This document shows positions 36,909 through 44,676 of a DNA stretch of 45,701 bases, piece after piece. The DNA is from a virus: the IMG/VR virus record IMGVR_UViG_3300044625_002374, positions 1 through 45,701 of that record, one strand, 5' to 3'. Every line of letters begins with the position of its first letter. Position 1 is the first letter of the stretch. The notes beneath the pieces were generated by a model. That model ran no database searches. It was not told the DNA's origin and was given only the letters and a program-made list of their open reading frames with translations. Position numbers and translations under genes: made by a program.

Positions 36909-36938
36909 ACTTAACATAAAGTATATTTGACCTGTCAC
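36909..36938 (-). promoter_or_regulatory. Weak member of the GTGCAAA-N17 promoter class
   Basis: On the minus strand GTGACAG (36938-36932) is followed by exactly 17 bases and TTAAGT (36914-36909). Both boxes deviate from the class, but the spacer matches. It lies about 40 bases before the mini-lipoprotein ATG. Confidence 0.3.
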
Positions 36939-36969
36939 GTTGTATCTAAAAATTACAACTTGTTACAAT

Positions 36970-38313
36970 TCAACCGGTTGCGGATTTCAGATACGTATCA
37001 CCTGCAGAGACCACCCGCGGGTCGACGTCCCTAACGTCTCGTTCACGGATGAAAACAGGAAACCTGACCTTACCGTCGCGAGTCAACCCATCCCCAGTCA
37101 AAGGATCAGGTTGTCCCTCCATCTCGACCACCCGGCCGATCCATGAATCAGGATCCAGGTTGATCTCAGACTTCATCTTGTCGGTGAATCCACCCGCGAC
37201 TCGGGTCACCACACCATTCGGCAACACGACCTCAAATCCACCCCATAACCCTTCACGTTTCGATCCCCTCCGACCTTCATAGTGACCCACGATAATTGCT
37301 TCATATGTTGCCACTGGTTTCATCTTCCGAATATTAGAAGACCTTTTAAAGAGGTACGGAGACCCAAGGTCCTTCAACATGACACCTTCATACCCTGCAT
37401 CGGTGTCGGCAAGATACACTTCTAACAGTTCGGCTTCATTCTTCACAAGGCGACCTGGAACCTGGACGACTGCAGGATTACCAACCTTTCCCACCAATTC
37501 AGACACAAGTTCTACTCGGCTCTCTAGGTCCAAGGTGGACTCTTGGTCCCTCCAATCAGAGAACGGTAGGGCGTCAAACACATGGAAGATCATGTTCGAA
37601 TCGTCCTTGCCTTTCTTATGAGACATCACGACCGAAGCAGACTCATTCCAATCTGCACCAAGTGCTTCCCCATCGAGGACGAAGTCATCCCAAGGGACAT
37701 TCTCTAGCATGGACTTGATTCGAGGCAATGTTTCAAGAACGTTTCCGTTCCGGGTGAACATGGTAACTTCTCCACCATGTTTCACGGCCACGCAACGGAG
37801 ACCATCTAGTTTGGGTTCAACTCTGATGGGATACGTTACCTGATCTTCAATAACGATTCCTCTACCTTCCTCGTACCGGGTCGACAGGCTCTCGGCAAGT
37901 TGAACGGAGAATCCAACAATGGATCCCGGCCAAACCTTGTTGACCGTGGTCGACTGGACACCACATCGTAGGTTCTTCAGGAGGATCCTGAGGCACCACT
38001 TCTGTTGAGAATGGGTCATTCCTCCGAAGATGTACTGAACAAAATCCTTTGCTGCGTTTCCGGTCTTCTTCCGGGTCGCAAGGTTCTCGTAAATTTCATC
38101 AAGGAATTGTTCAACAACGGCGTCATCGTCACCTTGACCCTCAGCCGGCGGCATCTTGAACTTGTTCACATAGAAGTTGAGGTACGGATCCCCAACTGCA
38201 ACAAAGACTCGTTTGAGAAGTTCATTCTTCTTGTGGTGATCAAGAAGTTCTTCCTTGAATAGACGAGAATTGTTGGACTCTAGCTGTTCTAGAATATCGA
38301 TGATGGATGGCAT
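36970..38313 (-). CDS. ATP-dependent DNA ligase
   Basis: This 447-residue enzyme joins nicks using ATP. Nucleotidyltransferase motifs in order: motif I EPKLDGLR with the adenylated Lys K168, FTRNGN (187-192), motif III FVLDGEALG with E216, motif IV EGVMLKD (309-315), and motif V RKMKP with K330 and K332. An OB-fold follows, ending with GDGLTRDGKVRFPVFIRERD. The length is close to that of T4 ligase (487). The start is ATG 38313, only six bases after the -10 box, so the mRNA should begin at the start codon. The gene has its own promoter (38320-38349), whose -35 box abuts the stop codon of the upstream gene. Confidence 0.92.
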   Translation of the reverse strand: MPSIIDILEQLESNNSRLFKEELLDHHKKNELLKRVFVAVGDPYLNFYVNKFKMPPAEGQGDDDAVVEQFLDEIYENLATRKKTGNAAKDFVQYIFGGMTHSQQKWCLRILLKNLRCGVQSTTVNKVWPGSIVGFSVQLAESLSTRYEEGRGIVIEDQVTYPIRVEPKLDGLRCVAVKHGGEVTMFTRNGNVLETLPRIKSMLENVPWDDFVLDGEALGADWNESASVVMSHKKGKDDSNMIFHVFDALPFSDWRDQESTLDLESRVELVSELVGKVGNPAVVQVPGRLVKNEAELLEVYLADTDAGYEGVMLKDLGSPYLFKRSSNIRKMKPVATYEAIIVGHYEGRRGSKREGLWGGFEVVLPNGVVTRVAGGFTDKMKSEINLDPDSWIGRVVEMEGQPDPLTGDGLTRDGKVRFPVFIRERDVRDVDPRVVSAGDTYLKSATG

Positions 38314-38319
38314 GAATAC

Positions 38320-38349
38320 ACTTTACCACATCCTATGATCGATTTGCAC
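38320..38349 (-). promoter_or_regulatory. GTGCAAA-N17-TAAAGT promoter of the ligase gene
   Basis: GTGCAAA (38349-38343), 17 bases, TAAAGT (38325-38320), then six bases to the ATG at 38313. Predicted +1 is the A of the ATG. The box directly follows the TGA stop of the gene ending at 38350 (TGAGTGCAAA). Confidence 0.75.
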
Positions 38350-38646
38350 TCATTCCCAATAATCTTTTTTAAACTCTTGTTTCATCTCTTCAACGATTGT
38401 TGAAATTTTTTCAATCGCATTTTTGATCACAACACCGTCCCTTGTTGGATCTGTGAGTTTTAGAGATTCGATGGATCTTACAATATCACTAAGCGTAGAC
38501 GCGTTTTCGATTGTCTTCATTGCTCTACGTCTCTTCTCTACAGTCCAAGAATCTTTCTTGTTATTAGATTGCCTTATATCAGCAGAGTGACTCATCGCGA
38601 CATCAGGCTTTTTTTGTTCGACCTCATAAACAACTACTCTCTTCAT
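38350..38646 (-). CDS. Helical protein of unknown function
   Basis: This 98-residue protein is charged and mainly helical after residue 35 (TVEKRRRAMKTIENASTLSD and DGVVIKNAIEKISTIVEEMK). No cysteines, signal or membrane segment are visible, and I recognise no family. Its ATG overlaps the last base of the upstream gene's stop codon, so it is the final gene of the sigma operon. It might regulate or accompany the sigma factors, but only position suggests this. Confidence 0.65.
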   Translation of the reverse strand: MKRVVVYEVEQKKPDVAMSHSADIRQSNNKKDSWTVEKRRRAMKTIENASTLSDIVRSIESLKLTDPTRDGVVIKNAIEKISTIVEEMKQEFKKDYWE

Positions 38647-39098
38647 TAAACTTCCCCTTTAACTTCAGAAACAAGATGATTTTTTTTGATTCGCTTGCGT
38701 TGCTTCTTTGACTGTGATTTACTAACTGTAACCATAGCTTCCTGAAGAACAATAGAAACTTCTTTCTCTCCAGACTCTTCTGTGACAGAAATCTGAGGTT
38801 GTAGATCTTTAAAGTTATCTTCAACATCAAGCTCTGGATTTCCAGTAGATTCTGCAATTACAATTGGTGGTGGAACAACCACTACACCTGCCGAAGGATT
38901 AGAAATGTAATGGTCAACACATTCGATGAAAGATCCCTGATTCGGTGTTAGAACTCCTAGACGTTTGCAAACGCCGTCCAGACCTTCATAAGTTGTGATT
39001 CCACGATCCTTCATGAACTGATTCAATGTTGACTTTCGACGCCGTAGCAAATCTTCGAGTCGAATCTGTGACTTCTGTTGATATTTTGTGGCTTTCAT
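38646..39098 (-). CDS. Protein of unknown function, helical head and basic tail
   Basis: This 150-residue protein has a helical, basic N-terminal third (RLEDLLRRRKSTLNQFMKDR, then YEGLDGVCKRLGVLTPNQ) that could form a small DNA- or protein-binding domain. A Pro/Val stretch (VVVVPPPIV) follows, then an acidic middle, and a very basic C-terminus (KSQSKKQRKRIKKNH). Its ATG directly follows the TGA of the preceding gene. It lies in the sigma operon right after the region-4-like protein. No family recognised. Confidence 0.65.
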   Translation of the reverse strand: MKATKYQQKSQIRLEDLLRRRKSTLNQFMKDRGITTYEGLDGVCKRLGVLTPNQGSFIECVDHYISNPSAGVVVVPPPIVIAESTGNPELDVEDNFKDLQPQISVTEESGEKEVSIVLQEAMVTVSKSQSKKQRKRIKKNHLVSEVKGEV

Positions 39099-39383
39099 TC
39101 AGCACTTCCTGACGGCTTCAATGTCCTGTAGCAATTCAGCAATACCGCTCTGAAACATTGGAGACCTAGCAACGTTTTCCAAGCCTTCTTCGGACATGTT
39201 GACTCCGTATTGATCGGTAATTGCTTCTGCGAACTTTCTCATGACTCGCAACACGTAATTCCTTGCAGAGGAATGATTCATTTTATATCCGATCTCAGTC
39301 ATTGTATCGGCAATATCGCGATAATTTACGCCATCATCAACTGTTGCATATCCGGTGTCAAACTTTTTTCCTTTTTTCATCAT
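39099..39383 (-). CDS. Small helix-turn-helix protein resembling sigma region 4.2
   Basis: This 94-residue protein has a helix-turn-helix at about residues 19-53: NYRDIADTMTEIGYKMNHSS followed by ARNYVLRVMRKFAEAI. The layout echoes sigma region 4.2 (TLEEIG...VTRERVRQIE...LRKLR), including an R-x-x-V-x-x-x-x-R-K-x-A run in the recognition helix. The rest is helical (SEEGLENVARSPMFQSGIAE). It is encoded two genes after an RpoD-like sigma that lacks exactly this part, in the same operon, so it may supply the missing -35-binding module. The resemblance is by eye; it could instead be an ordinary phage DNA-binding protein. Confidence 0.6.
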   Translation of the reverse strand: MMKKGKKFDTGYATVDDGVNYRDIADTMTEIGYKMNHSSARNYVLRVMRKFAEAITDQYGVNMSEEGLENVARSPMFQSGIAELLQDIEAVRKC

Positions 39384-39386
39384 GTT

Positions 39387-39644
39387 TCAATCATCCTTAC
39401 TGGGGTTATTAATGAACTGAACGTGTCGACGTCCCATCTTAGGGGCAAAATTCGACGTCTGTAACACCCTCAACCTTCGATTCAAATCTTCTTCAACTTT
39501 CTCCAATGTTTGAACAGGAGGAGATGAATTCGTCGAATCTTCAGTTTGTCGCTGTTCCATCATCAACTTCTTAATACGAAAATGATTTAAAAAATTACCC
39601 AATAAATTTAATGCTGATAATCCTAAAATGATTTGCAAAATCAT
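39387..39644 (-). CDS. Small membrane protein with cytoplasmic tail
   Basis: This 85-residue protein starts with a hydrophobic stretch at residues 1-18 ([18 protein letters not shown]), followed by basic residues (RIKKL) and a helical polar tail ([20 protein letters not shown]). It should be anchored in the inner membrane by its N-terminus with the tail in the cytoplasm. Its ATG overlaps the sigma gene's stop (AATGA), so it is translated with it. A membrane protein next to a sigma factor recalls anti-sigma arrangements, but no anti-sigma motif is visible. Confidence 0.65.
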   Translation of the reverse strand: MILQIILGLSALNLLGNFLNHFRIKKLMMEQRQTEDSTNSSPPVQTLEKVEEDLNRRLRVLQTSNFAPKMGRRHVQFINNPSKDD

Positions 39645-40474
39645 TTTAATCCTTGGCCTGATTCAACCATCTCTAGTTCTTGGGAGGACATGTTGTATGA
39701 ATCATCTTCAAGAACATCATCCACCAATCCAAAGCGAAGTCGAAGAATTGCAGCTTCTTTAGAACTCAATTGTTCCAAGACGCCTCGCGCAACTTCCATC
39801 ATCTGTTGAGAAGAAATCATTTCAAGAGGATTAAGATTTTTGTCATCGACCAATCGATCTTCCAAAGTATCAGAACCAGCTTCTCCTGACAAAGGTTGAT
39901 CTAGAGAAACGATGTGCCGTCCGGCAAAATGTGTTGCATTAAACACAGCATCTGAAGTGCCGGTCATCTCCTTCAATTCTTCTACGGTTGGATCGACACC
40001 CATCATCTGCCGATATTCCGCCGCGGCGGCGGACATTTTTTTCTGCGCACTTACAGCGTGTGCAGACATGCGAATGATTCGTTTCCGCTTCAGAATGTAT
40101 TGACCGATTGCCTGCTTCACCCACCACGTTGCATATGTTGAAAAACGAAATCCTTTCTTCCAATCGAACTTTTCGATTGACTTCATTAGCCCGAGGTTTC
40201 CTTCTTGAATCAAGTCCTCAAGAGGAATGTTATATCCTCTATAGTTTTTAGCGATGTACACGACAAGACGAAGATTAGATTCTACAAGCTTCTTCTTCGC
40301 CTTTACTGCAGCAACGCCTCCTGACTCATATTCTTTAAAAAGTTCCACCATGTCTGGATGAGACAGTTGAGGATATCTTTTTAATGACGTCAGATAATTT
40401 GCCATTACGCTTTTATCATCGTCGGTCATCCTAAGCCGTTTGGCCGGCCGAGCATTTGATTTCGCTAATTGCAT
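39641..40474 (-). CDS. RpoD-like sigma factor lacking region 4.2
   Basis: This 277-residue protein is a clear sigma-70 family member. Region 1.2 is at 22-52, region 2 at 60-125 with [39 protein letters not shown] and [13 protein letters not shown], and region 3 at about 126-190. Region 4.1 is recognisable in [18 protein letters not shown] (236-253). Then the protein ends in an acidic tail ([20 protein letters not shown]) where the -35-binding helix-turn-helix should be. I start it at ATG 40474 ([10 protein letters not shown]), with GGAG about 10 bases upstream, rather than at 40504. It would direct RNA polymerase to phage promoters, probably with a partner providing -35 contacts. Confidence 0.85.
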   Translation of the reverse strand: MQLAKSNARPAKRLRMTDDDKSVMANYLTSLKRYPQLSHPDMVELFKEYESGGVAAVKAKKKLVESNLRLVVYIAKNYRGYNIPLEDLIQEGNLGLMKSIEKFDWKKGFRFSTYATWWVKQAIGQYILKRKRIIRMSAHAVSAQKKMSAAAAEYRQMMGVDPTVEELKEMTGTSDAVFNATHFAGRHIVSLDQPLSGEAGSDTLEDRLVDDKNLNPLEMISSQQMMEVARGVLEQLSSKEAAILRLRFGLVDDVLEDDSYNMSSQELEMVESGQGLK

Positions 40475-40475
40475 T

Positions 40476-40820
40476 TCAGTTCTTCTCCAGCGTCGCTGAA
40501 ACATTGTTCAACCACGCTGCATGTGCAGTTCGTCGAGATGACCGAAGCTGCATTTCTTGTTGAACATAACACAACTCGACTTCCCAAGGATACGGGTTCA
40601 GGTTGAATCGAGTCACGCGGTTAATTGAATCAGACAATGATCGACCAAGATTATGAAGCGTCTCGTCATCCATCACAGCGATGTAATCTCGATCGATCTG
40701 CTCAGGATATTGAACAGGATAATCACCGCGATCGGAGCCCCCGGCGTTGCGGTTCATGGTCATCTCGTAGCTCTCGTTAGTCTCAACTTCGTTCATGTGC
40801 TTGTTCTTTTTCTTACCCAT
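40476..40820 (-). CDS. Unknown protein heading the sigma operon
   Basis: This 114-residue protein is hydrophilic with a Lys-rich start ([18 protein letters not shown]) and a C-terminal half with Trp and Cys ([20 protein letters not shown]). No family is recognised and no membrane segment is present. It ends one base before the sigma start. Its ribosome binding site AGGAGG is 18 bases from the ATG, too far in a straight line, with a small GNRA hairpin in between; an internal ATG at residue 9 is an alternative start. It is the first gene after the promoter at 40851-40880. Confidence 0.7.
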   Translation of the reverse strand: MGKKKNKHMNEVETNESYEMTMNRNAGGSDRGDYPVQYPEQIDRDYIAVMDDETLHNLGRSLSDSINRVTRFNLNPYPWEVELCYVQQEMQLRSSRRTAHAAWLNNVSATLEKN

Positions 40821-40844
40821 TTTGTTTTTGCCTTTCGGCCTCCT
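40821..40844 (-). promoter_or_regulatory. Ribosome binding site with hairpin spacer
   Basis: AGGAGG (40844-40839) is followed by GCC-GAAA-GGC, sharing its last G, a three-base stem with a GNRA loop, and then an A-rich stretch before the ATG at 40820. Folding would bring the site to normal distance. Structured spacers of this type are known from T-even phage genes. Confidence 0.45.
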
Positions 40845-40850
40845 CTTTCT

Positions 40851-40880
40851 ATTGTATCAGGTTACGTTTTTACTTTGCAC
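40851..40880 (-). promoter_or_regulatory. GTGCAAA-N17-TACAAT promoter of the sigma operon
   Basis: GTGCAAA (40880-40874), 17 bases, TACAAT (40856-40851). The -10 is preceded by TGA, close to an extended -10. Unlike the ligase and UvdE promoters, it leaves a ~24-base leader with a ribosome binding site. It would drive the operon 40820 to 38350, so the sigma factor may control its own synthesis. Confidence 0.75.
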
Positions 40881-40907
40881 CGCAATTGCGATGAAAACTT
40901 ATAATCA

Positions 40908-41849
40908 TCATTTCAACGGAATGCCAAACTTCTTCGACATATCAAATACTGCGAGATTCTTTTGTTTCGCTTCGACTTCAACATCAATCTTACGATCACG
41001 TAAGAACTTCAGCTGGGCATCAGGAACATAGTGAATCATGTCACTGTGCTTCCTGCGATCCGGGAAAGAACCACTTTCTTTTCCAGGCTCTGTATTGCTG
41101 ATATGTTGCAACGGCAAAATCTCGCCGTGCCATGTTTCCATCGTGGCTTCAATAGCTTCTTCCATCGAAAGATCATCTGGATTGAAAACATGATGATGTG
41201 AATCGAACACAATAGGAACAGAAGTTTGCTTGTGAATATTGAGCAAATCGATGACAGAGTATGCGCTCTCGTCATTTTCCAACGTTAATCGACAACGAAC
41301 ATCATCATCCAATTCATCGATTCTCCGCGACAGTTGTTCAGCTCGATCTGATTTTCCACCATGAATGTTGATTGCATACCTCGGAGTTCGATCCAACCCC
41401 ATCATGTCAAACATCCAGCCATGAATCTTTAATTCAGTAATTGCCTTTTGTACAACATTATCTGAGTCTGATGACAACACGCAGAATTGACCTGGGTGCG
41501 TTGTGACTCGTAAGTTATTATCTTTGATGACCTTACCTGCTTGAGAAAGCAAATTCACGAGCCGCTCGTTACCTTGCCACAGACTTACATCGACTTGGTC
41601 TGCAAGTGGAAACATTGCAGAAGAAATTCGAAATAGTCCGATGCCGGCTTTCACGATTCGCGGCAACATTTCTATAAGAGCAGAAACGTTGTGTTCATAA
41701 GTTCCGGAAATCTGATCGGAAGTATATTTTCCTGTTCGATACCTACCCAACTGCAACGTTCTCTCGTCCATTGCATTGTAGAATTCAGTACGACCAGATC
41801 GAGGAAGAGTACGTTCGTCAAGCCAGTGACAACAAATACCTAAAGCCAT
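40908..41849 (-). CDS. uvsE: UV-damage endonuclease (UvdE/UvsE)
   Basis: This 313-residue enzyme nicks DNA beside UV photoproducts and is a TIM-barrel metal enzyme. Family motifs in order: GLFRISSAMFPL (71-82), THPGQF (117-122), INIHGGKSDRAEQ (160-172), LTLENDE (188-194), VFDSHHH (214-220), and later KHSDMIHYV with H268 and H273, and E291 in DVEVEAKQKN. These supply the expected His, Glu and Asp metal ligands. The length matches bacterial UvsE. The start at ATG 41849 lies nine bases after the -10 box, leaving two or three leader bases at most. Together with the ligase it suggests phage repair of damaged DNA. Confidence 0.93.
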   Translation of the reverse strand: MALGICCHWLDERTLPRSGRTEFYNAMDERTLQLGRYRTGKYTSDQISGTYEHNVSALIEMLPRIVKAGIGLFRISSAMFPLADQVDVSLWQGNERLVNLLSQAGKVIKDNNLRVTTHPGQFCVLSSDSDNVVQKAITELKIHGWMFDMMGLDRTPRYAINIHGGKSDRAEQLSRRIDELDDDVRCRLTLENDESAYSVIDLLNIHKQTSVPIVFDSHHHVFNPDDLSMEEAIEATMETWHGEILPLQHISNTEPGKESGSFPDRRKHSDMIHYVPDAQLKFLRDRKIDVEVEAKQKNLAVFDMSKKFGIPLK

Positions 41850-41858
41850 ATGATTGTA

Positions 41859-41888
41859 ACTTTACCTTGTTTCAACCCTAGTTTGCAC
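41859..41888 (-). promoter_or_regulatory. GTGCAAA-N17-TAAAGT promoter of the UvdE gene
   Basis: GTGCAAA (41888-41882), 17 bases, TAAAGT (41864-41859), identical in both boxes to the ligase promoter. It also directly follows a TGA stop (TGAGTGCAAA) of the gene ending at 41889. The ATG is nine bases from the -10. Confidence 0.78.
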
Positions 41889-42161
41889 TCAACTAATGAT
41901 GTTTAAATCGTTCACCGAAACAATCGTCGATCCACGATGACACATCACTTTGTAGAAAGGTACTGCGGTCATATTATAATGTACAAGACCCATGACAACA
42001 ACGACTTCGCCGGCCCACTCATGCTTGAAAAGACCGTTTATGTACGGTTTTACAATAGCCAAAGTTCCTATTGGAACTTCGTTATGTTCTAAAGTATTCT
42101 TCGATCCCCATGAGTGAACAGGAGGAGGAGGAATTGATCCAGAAGGAATGACAGAAACCAT
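41889..42161 (-). CDS. Small beta-rich protein of unknown function
   Basis: This 90-residue protein opens with a Pro/Ser stretch (SGSIPPPPVHSWGSK), then a beta-rich core (PIGTLAIVKPYINGLFKHEW, then AGEVVVVMGLVHYN) that resembles small SH3-like barrels such as KOW-type domains. The layout resembles the 72-residue protein at 44842. No catalytic residues are visible. It ends immediately before the UvdE promoter and starts five bases after the HAD gene, so both belong to one unit. Confidence 0.6.
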   Translation of the reverse strand: MVSVIPSGSIPPPPVHSWGSKNTLEHNEVPIGTLAIVKPYINGLFKHEWAGEVVVVMGLVHYNMTAVPFYKVMCHRGSTIVSVNDLNIIS

Positions 42162-42166
42162 CTCAT

Positions 42167-42760
42167 CTACCCTGTCCTTACCATGACAGTCTTAATCTTA
42201 ACGTTTTTTATTCCACGAAGATTGTCTCTCAAAGCCCTTACGGCCATGATGTTCTTCGCCGCATCATCATAAAATGTAACTTCACTGATGTCATCCCTAG
42301 ACAAAACTTCATCCTTAATTACATTCGCTTTTGCCTCAGGATCGCTGGTCCCAACTGCGAAGATTCGGATTTCAGGAATTCCTTGAGAATTAAGAAACTC
42401 TCTCACTGGAACTGAATTCCCACGGGCGGTCAATATAAAAACATTGTCTATCCCAGAATCTCTAATGGATTTCATGAGATTCAGCATCATCGGCTTAACA
42501 GGTTCAGGTTCAATTACTTGTTCAAAATCAGAATAATCAAAAACGTCTCCGTGCTGTCTCTTGTACTGCGCATACTCTCTCGGGGTCAGACTTCTCTTAG
42601 CTTCATTACCGACCTCATCTCGAGACGTCAAGTATATCTTGGATTTTGTTTTCACCAACGTATCATCAAAGTCGAAAACATGAATTTCGCTCCCACGGGA
42701 ATCCTGTTCGGCCAATAACCGACCCAACACCCGCAACTCAATGTCATCCATGTATTTCAT
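42167..42760 (-). CDS. HAD-superfamily phosphatase
   Basis: This 197-residue enzyme has all four HAD motifs: motif I HVFDFDDTLVKT with nucleophile D30 and acid D32, motif II ILTARG with T111, a motif III Lys near K145, and motif IV VTFYDDAAKN with D165 and D166. The layout, with a short C1 cap and a FYDD ending, is close to phage and bacterial phosphatases acting on nucleotides or nucleic-acid ends. The exact substrate is unknown; a nucleic-acid 3'-phosphatase role would fit with ligase and UvdE nearby. It starts 12 bases after the VWA gene. Confidence 0.82.
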   Translation of the reverse strand: MKYMDDIELRVLGRLLAEQDSRGSEIHVFDFDDTLVKTKSKIYLTSRDEVGNEAKRSLTPREYAQYKRQHGDVFDYSDFEQVIEPEPVKPMMLNLMKSIRDSGIDNVFILTARGNSVPVREFLNSQGIPEIRIFAVGTSDPEAKANVIKDEVLSRDDISEVTFYDDAAKNIMAVRALRDNLRGIKNVKIKTVMVRTG

Positions 42761-42772
42761 ACAAATGGTATA

Positions 42773-44107
42773 TCAATCTACCCGGGTTATACACCCCGCG
42801 GTCATCCTAACTTCTTTTGCAATCGATTTCGATTCAATACAGGTCTCAGGACACAACATGACAGTGTTCGACACCTTGTCATAATAAAATTCGTCATTTG
42901 CACCAGTACAAAAAGCTTGACCGGCAACAGGATGCAACGAGATTATCTCTCCATCAATCGTTTCAACTTCGACCTGAACAGTAGACACGTCAACTGCACC
43001 TTTCGTTCCTCCTGTTGGAATTTCAACAGTGCACACTGTCGACGTAATAGAATCAATAGAAGAAGCTATCTTCTCAAACACAACATCAAATTCAGCTGCC
43101 TGACACACAGGGTATCGTAACCCACCAGTCATTTTGCTCAACCACTGGTAAGATTGCCCAGCTGCGACAGCAATCGAACATGTATCATCAACAATTCCTT
43201 CAGACGGTGTGAATAAATCTTCAGGCTTGCCCAAAGGATCAATCACAATTCCATTGTCACTGTCAACAGCATTCGGCTTCTCAAGAAGACCAACAATGCT
43301 ATAAAAAGCATAATTTCTCTGGTCTTTTGTCCCAAATTGCTCCGGAGACAATTTCAACAATGCCTTGTCCCACTCTAACGCCGTGATCTGACCCCCAAGA
43401 GATGAATTATAGTCATTAAATAACTTCTTGCCCTTTGAAGAATTCTGATCAGGATACCACGTGCATGCAGACATGTCATCTGTCACTTCAATGAATATCT
43501 TAAATGCAGACTTCCTCAACCACTTCATCCATCCATCAGGAGCTAAACCATACTGGTCTGGACGATTGTTTGTAGCAAACAACGTATCCAAAATGATGCA
43601 CAGCGAATCATTGCTCTGCACATCATAGCTGTAATGATAAAACTTGCCAGGATTGTTTCCAGGAGGTGAACCACCAGACAACTTTGCACAGCCTCCCTTT
43701 GGAATAGTGCTCAACGGCGCCTCAATACAAACAGAATTATAAAGAGTAAATCCAGCACCACCATGCGCAACAATCATGATAACTCGATAATCTAATCCAG
43801 CCTTATCCATCACCTCAGCAAAGTGTTCATTAATGTTATTCTCAATCAACTCCAATTCTTCGGTCATCGACCCAGAATCATCAATAACGAAGATAACATC
43901 AACAGGCCGTGATGTCGATATGTCTATAGCATGAGAATCAATGCAAGTTTCTTGGGAAGTTCCTCCACCAAATCCGGTAAGATCTCCACCCCCACCAACA
44001 CCTGACGAATTCAAAATAGATGCCGCGGCCGTGCATGCACCTATTACCGCAAGGAAAGAAATACCAACTAACCCTAACCTACCATGATGTCCTGTAGTTC
44101 CAATCAT
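42773..44107 (-). CDS. Secreted VWA-domain lipoprotein
   Basis: This 444-residue protein starts with a signal segment (GRLGLVGISFLAVIGAC) whose lipobox would lipidate C25. A Gly/Ser linker follows (SSGVGGGGDLTGFGGG), then a von Willebrand A domain with its metal site VIDDSGSMTEE (D76, S78, S80). The rest has paired cysteines and a C-terminal beta domain. Such proteins are typical of envelope and secreted proteins of Myxococcota and rare in phages. I start it at ATG 44107, with AGG seven bases upstream, over GTG 44113. It may bind metal and a partner on the infected cell's surface. It follows two other genes of one operon, one of them another lipoprotein. Confidence 0.75.
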   Translation of the reverse strand: MIGTTGHHGRLGLVGISFLAVIGACTAAASILNSSGVGGGGDLTGFGGGTSQETCIDSHAIDISTSRPVDVIFVIDDSGSMTEELELIENNINEHFAEVMDKAGLDYRVIMIVAHGGAGFTLYNSVCIEAPLSTIPKGGCAKLSGGSPPGNNPGKFYHYSYDVQSNDSLCIILDTLFATNNRPDQYGLAPDGWMKWLRKSAFKIFIEVTDDMSACTWYPDQNSSKGKKLFNDYNSSLGGQITALEWDKALLKLSPEQFGTKDQRNYAFYSIVGLLEKPNAVDSDNGIVIDPLGKPEDLFTPSEGIVDDTCSIAVAAGQSYQWLSKMTGGLRYPVCQAAEFDVVFEKIASSIDSITSTVCTVEIPTGGTKGAVDVSTVQVEVETIDGEIISLHPVAGQAFCTGANDEFYYDKVSNTVMLCPETCIESKSIAKEVRMTAGCITRVD

Positions 44108-44164
44108 GTTCACGCCTGAACATAAATAGGTAATTAAGAATAATTTTTAAAATTTATCTTGTGT

Positions 44165-44416
44165 TCACTGGCAAGGTTTAGATGGGGTCTCATGAGTTTC
44201 AGTGATCGCGTTCGTCGTCACCGTCTGATTAGCCTCATCTAACTTTGTCGTAACCTGAAGACTTGTCGTCTTCATGCCTGTTTCTTCACAAGGGGAAGCA
44301 ACAATCTTTACCGGCGTTGGCGGGGGTGATTCTACAGTCGTCGGTTCAAATCTTCCAAGATCATATCGATAGGAACACCCAAACAGCATAGCACAGAAAA
44401 AAGTCAATTTTTTCAT
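44165..44416 (-). CDS. Small lipoprotein
   Basis: This 83-residue protein has a lipoprotein signal, KKLTFFCAMLFGCSYRYDLG, with C14 as the lipidated residue. The mature part is Thr/Pro/Glu-rich (TTVESPPPTPVK) and carries two more Cys, one near the middle and one at the end (SKPCQ), which could form a disulphide. I place the start at ATG 44416; an in-frame TTG at 44422 would add two residues. It lies in the operon that also holds the VWA lipoprotein, so both likely act at the cell envelope. No family recognised. Confidence 0.65.
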   Translation of the reverse strand: MKKLTFFCAMLFGCSYRYDLGRFEPTTVESPPPTPVKIVASPCEETGMKTTSLQVTTKLDEANQTVTTNAITETHETPSKPCQ

Positions 44417-44418
44417 GA

Positions 44419-44676
44419 TCAATCCGTAGGCGTCTTTTTCTTCGATTCTTTCTCGGCCATCTCTGCAACGCTGCGAATCAAATCAAACATCTGAACGTTA
44501 AGATCTTCTGCGTTCTTCAAAATCTTTGACGTCGAAGAACTCAAACTTGGCGCGCCACTGGAAATGTCTGTTCGCAAAAGATTAATTTCACGATTTACCC
44601 AATCTCGAAGATTGGAAATCATCGTATCATGATGCGACCAAGTATCAGATTTCGATTTAGTGTTTTTGCTCATCAT
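44419..44676 (-). CDS. Helical protein of unknown function
   Basis: This 85-residue protein is helical and mildly coiled-coil-like (HHDTMISNLRDWVNREINLL, then EDLNVQMFDLIRSVAEMAEK). The start is ATG 44676, which overlaps the TGA of the 41-residue gene (ATGA) and has GGAG seven bases upstream; an in-frame TTG at 44691 is less likely. It ends two bases before the lipoprotein ATG. It has no signal or membrane segment, so it likely stays in the cytoplasm. No family recognised. Confidence 0.65.
   Translation of the reverse strand: MMSKNTKSKSDTWSHHDTMISNLRDWVNREINLLRTDISSGAPSLSSSTSKILKNAEDLNVQMFDLIRSVAEMAEKESKKKTPTD

Noticed and set aside
36596-36919. 107-codon plus-strand ORF
   Set aside because: It is antisense to the mini-lipoprotein, whose signal peptide, lipobox and ribosome binding site are clear.
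37049-37621. Two plus-strand ORFs opposite the ligase
   Set aside because: They are antisense to a gene with all ligase motifs and show Pro/Ser/Arg-rich shadow composition.
39641-39644. Frameshift as the cause of the shortened sigma factor
   Set aside because: Downstream frames hold a separate coupled membrane-protein gene and no region 4.2-like sequence, so the short form looks real rather than a sequencing error.
44119-44128. CATAAATA on the plus strand as a late promoter
   Set aside because: All nearby genes are on the minus strand, so it would only make antisense RNA. One match is within chance in AT-rich DNA.
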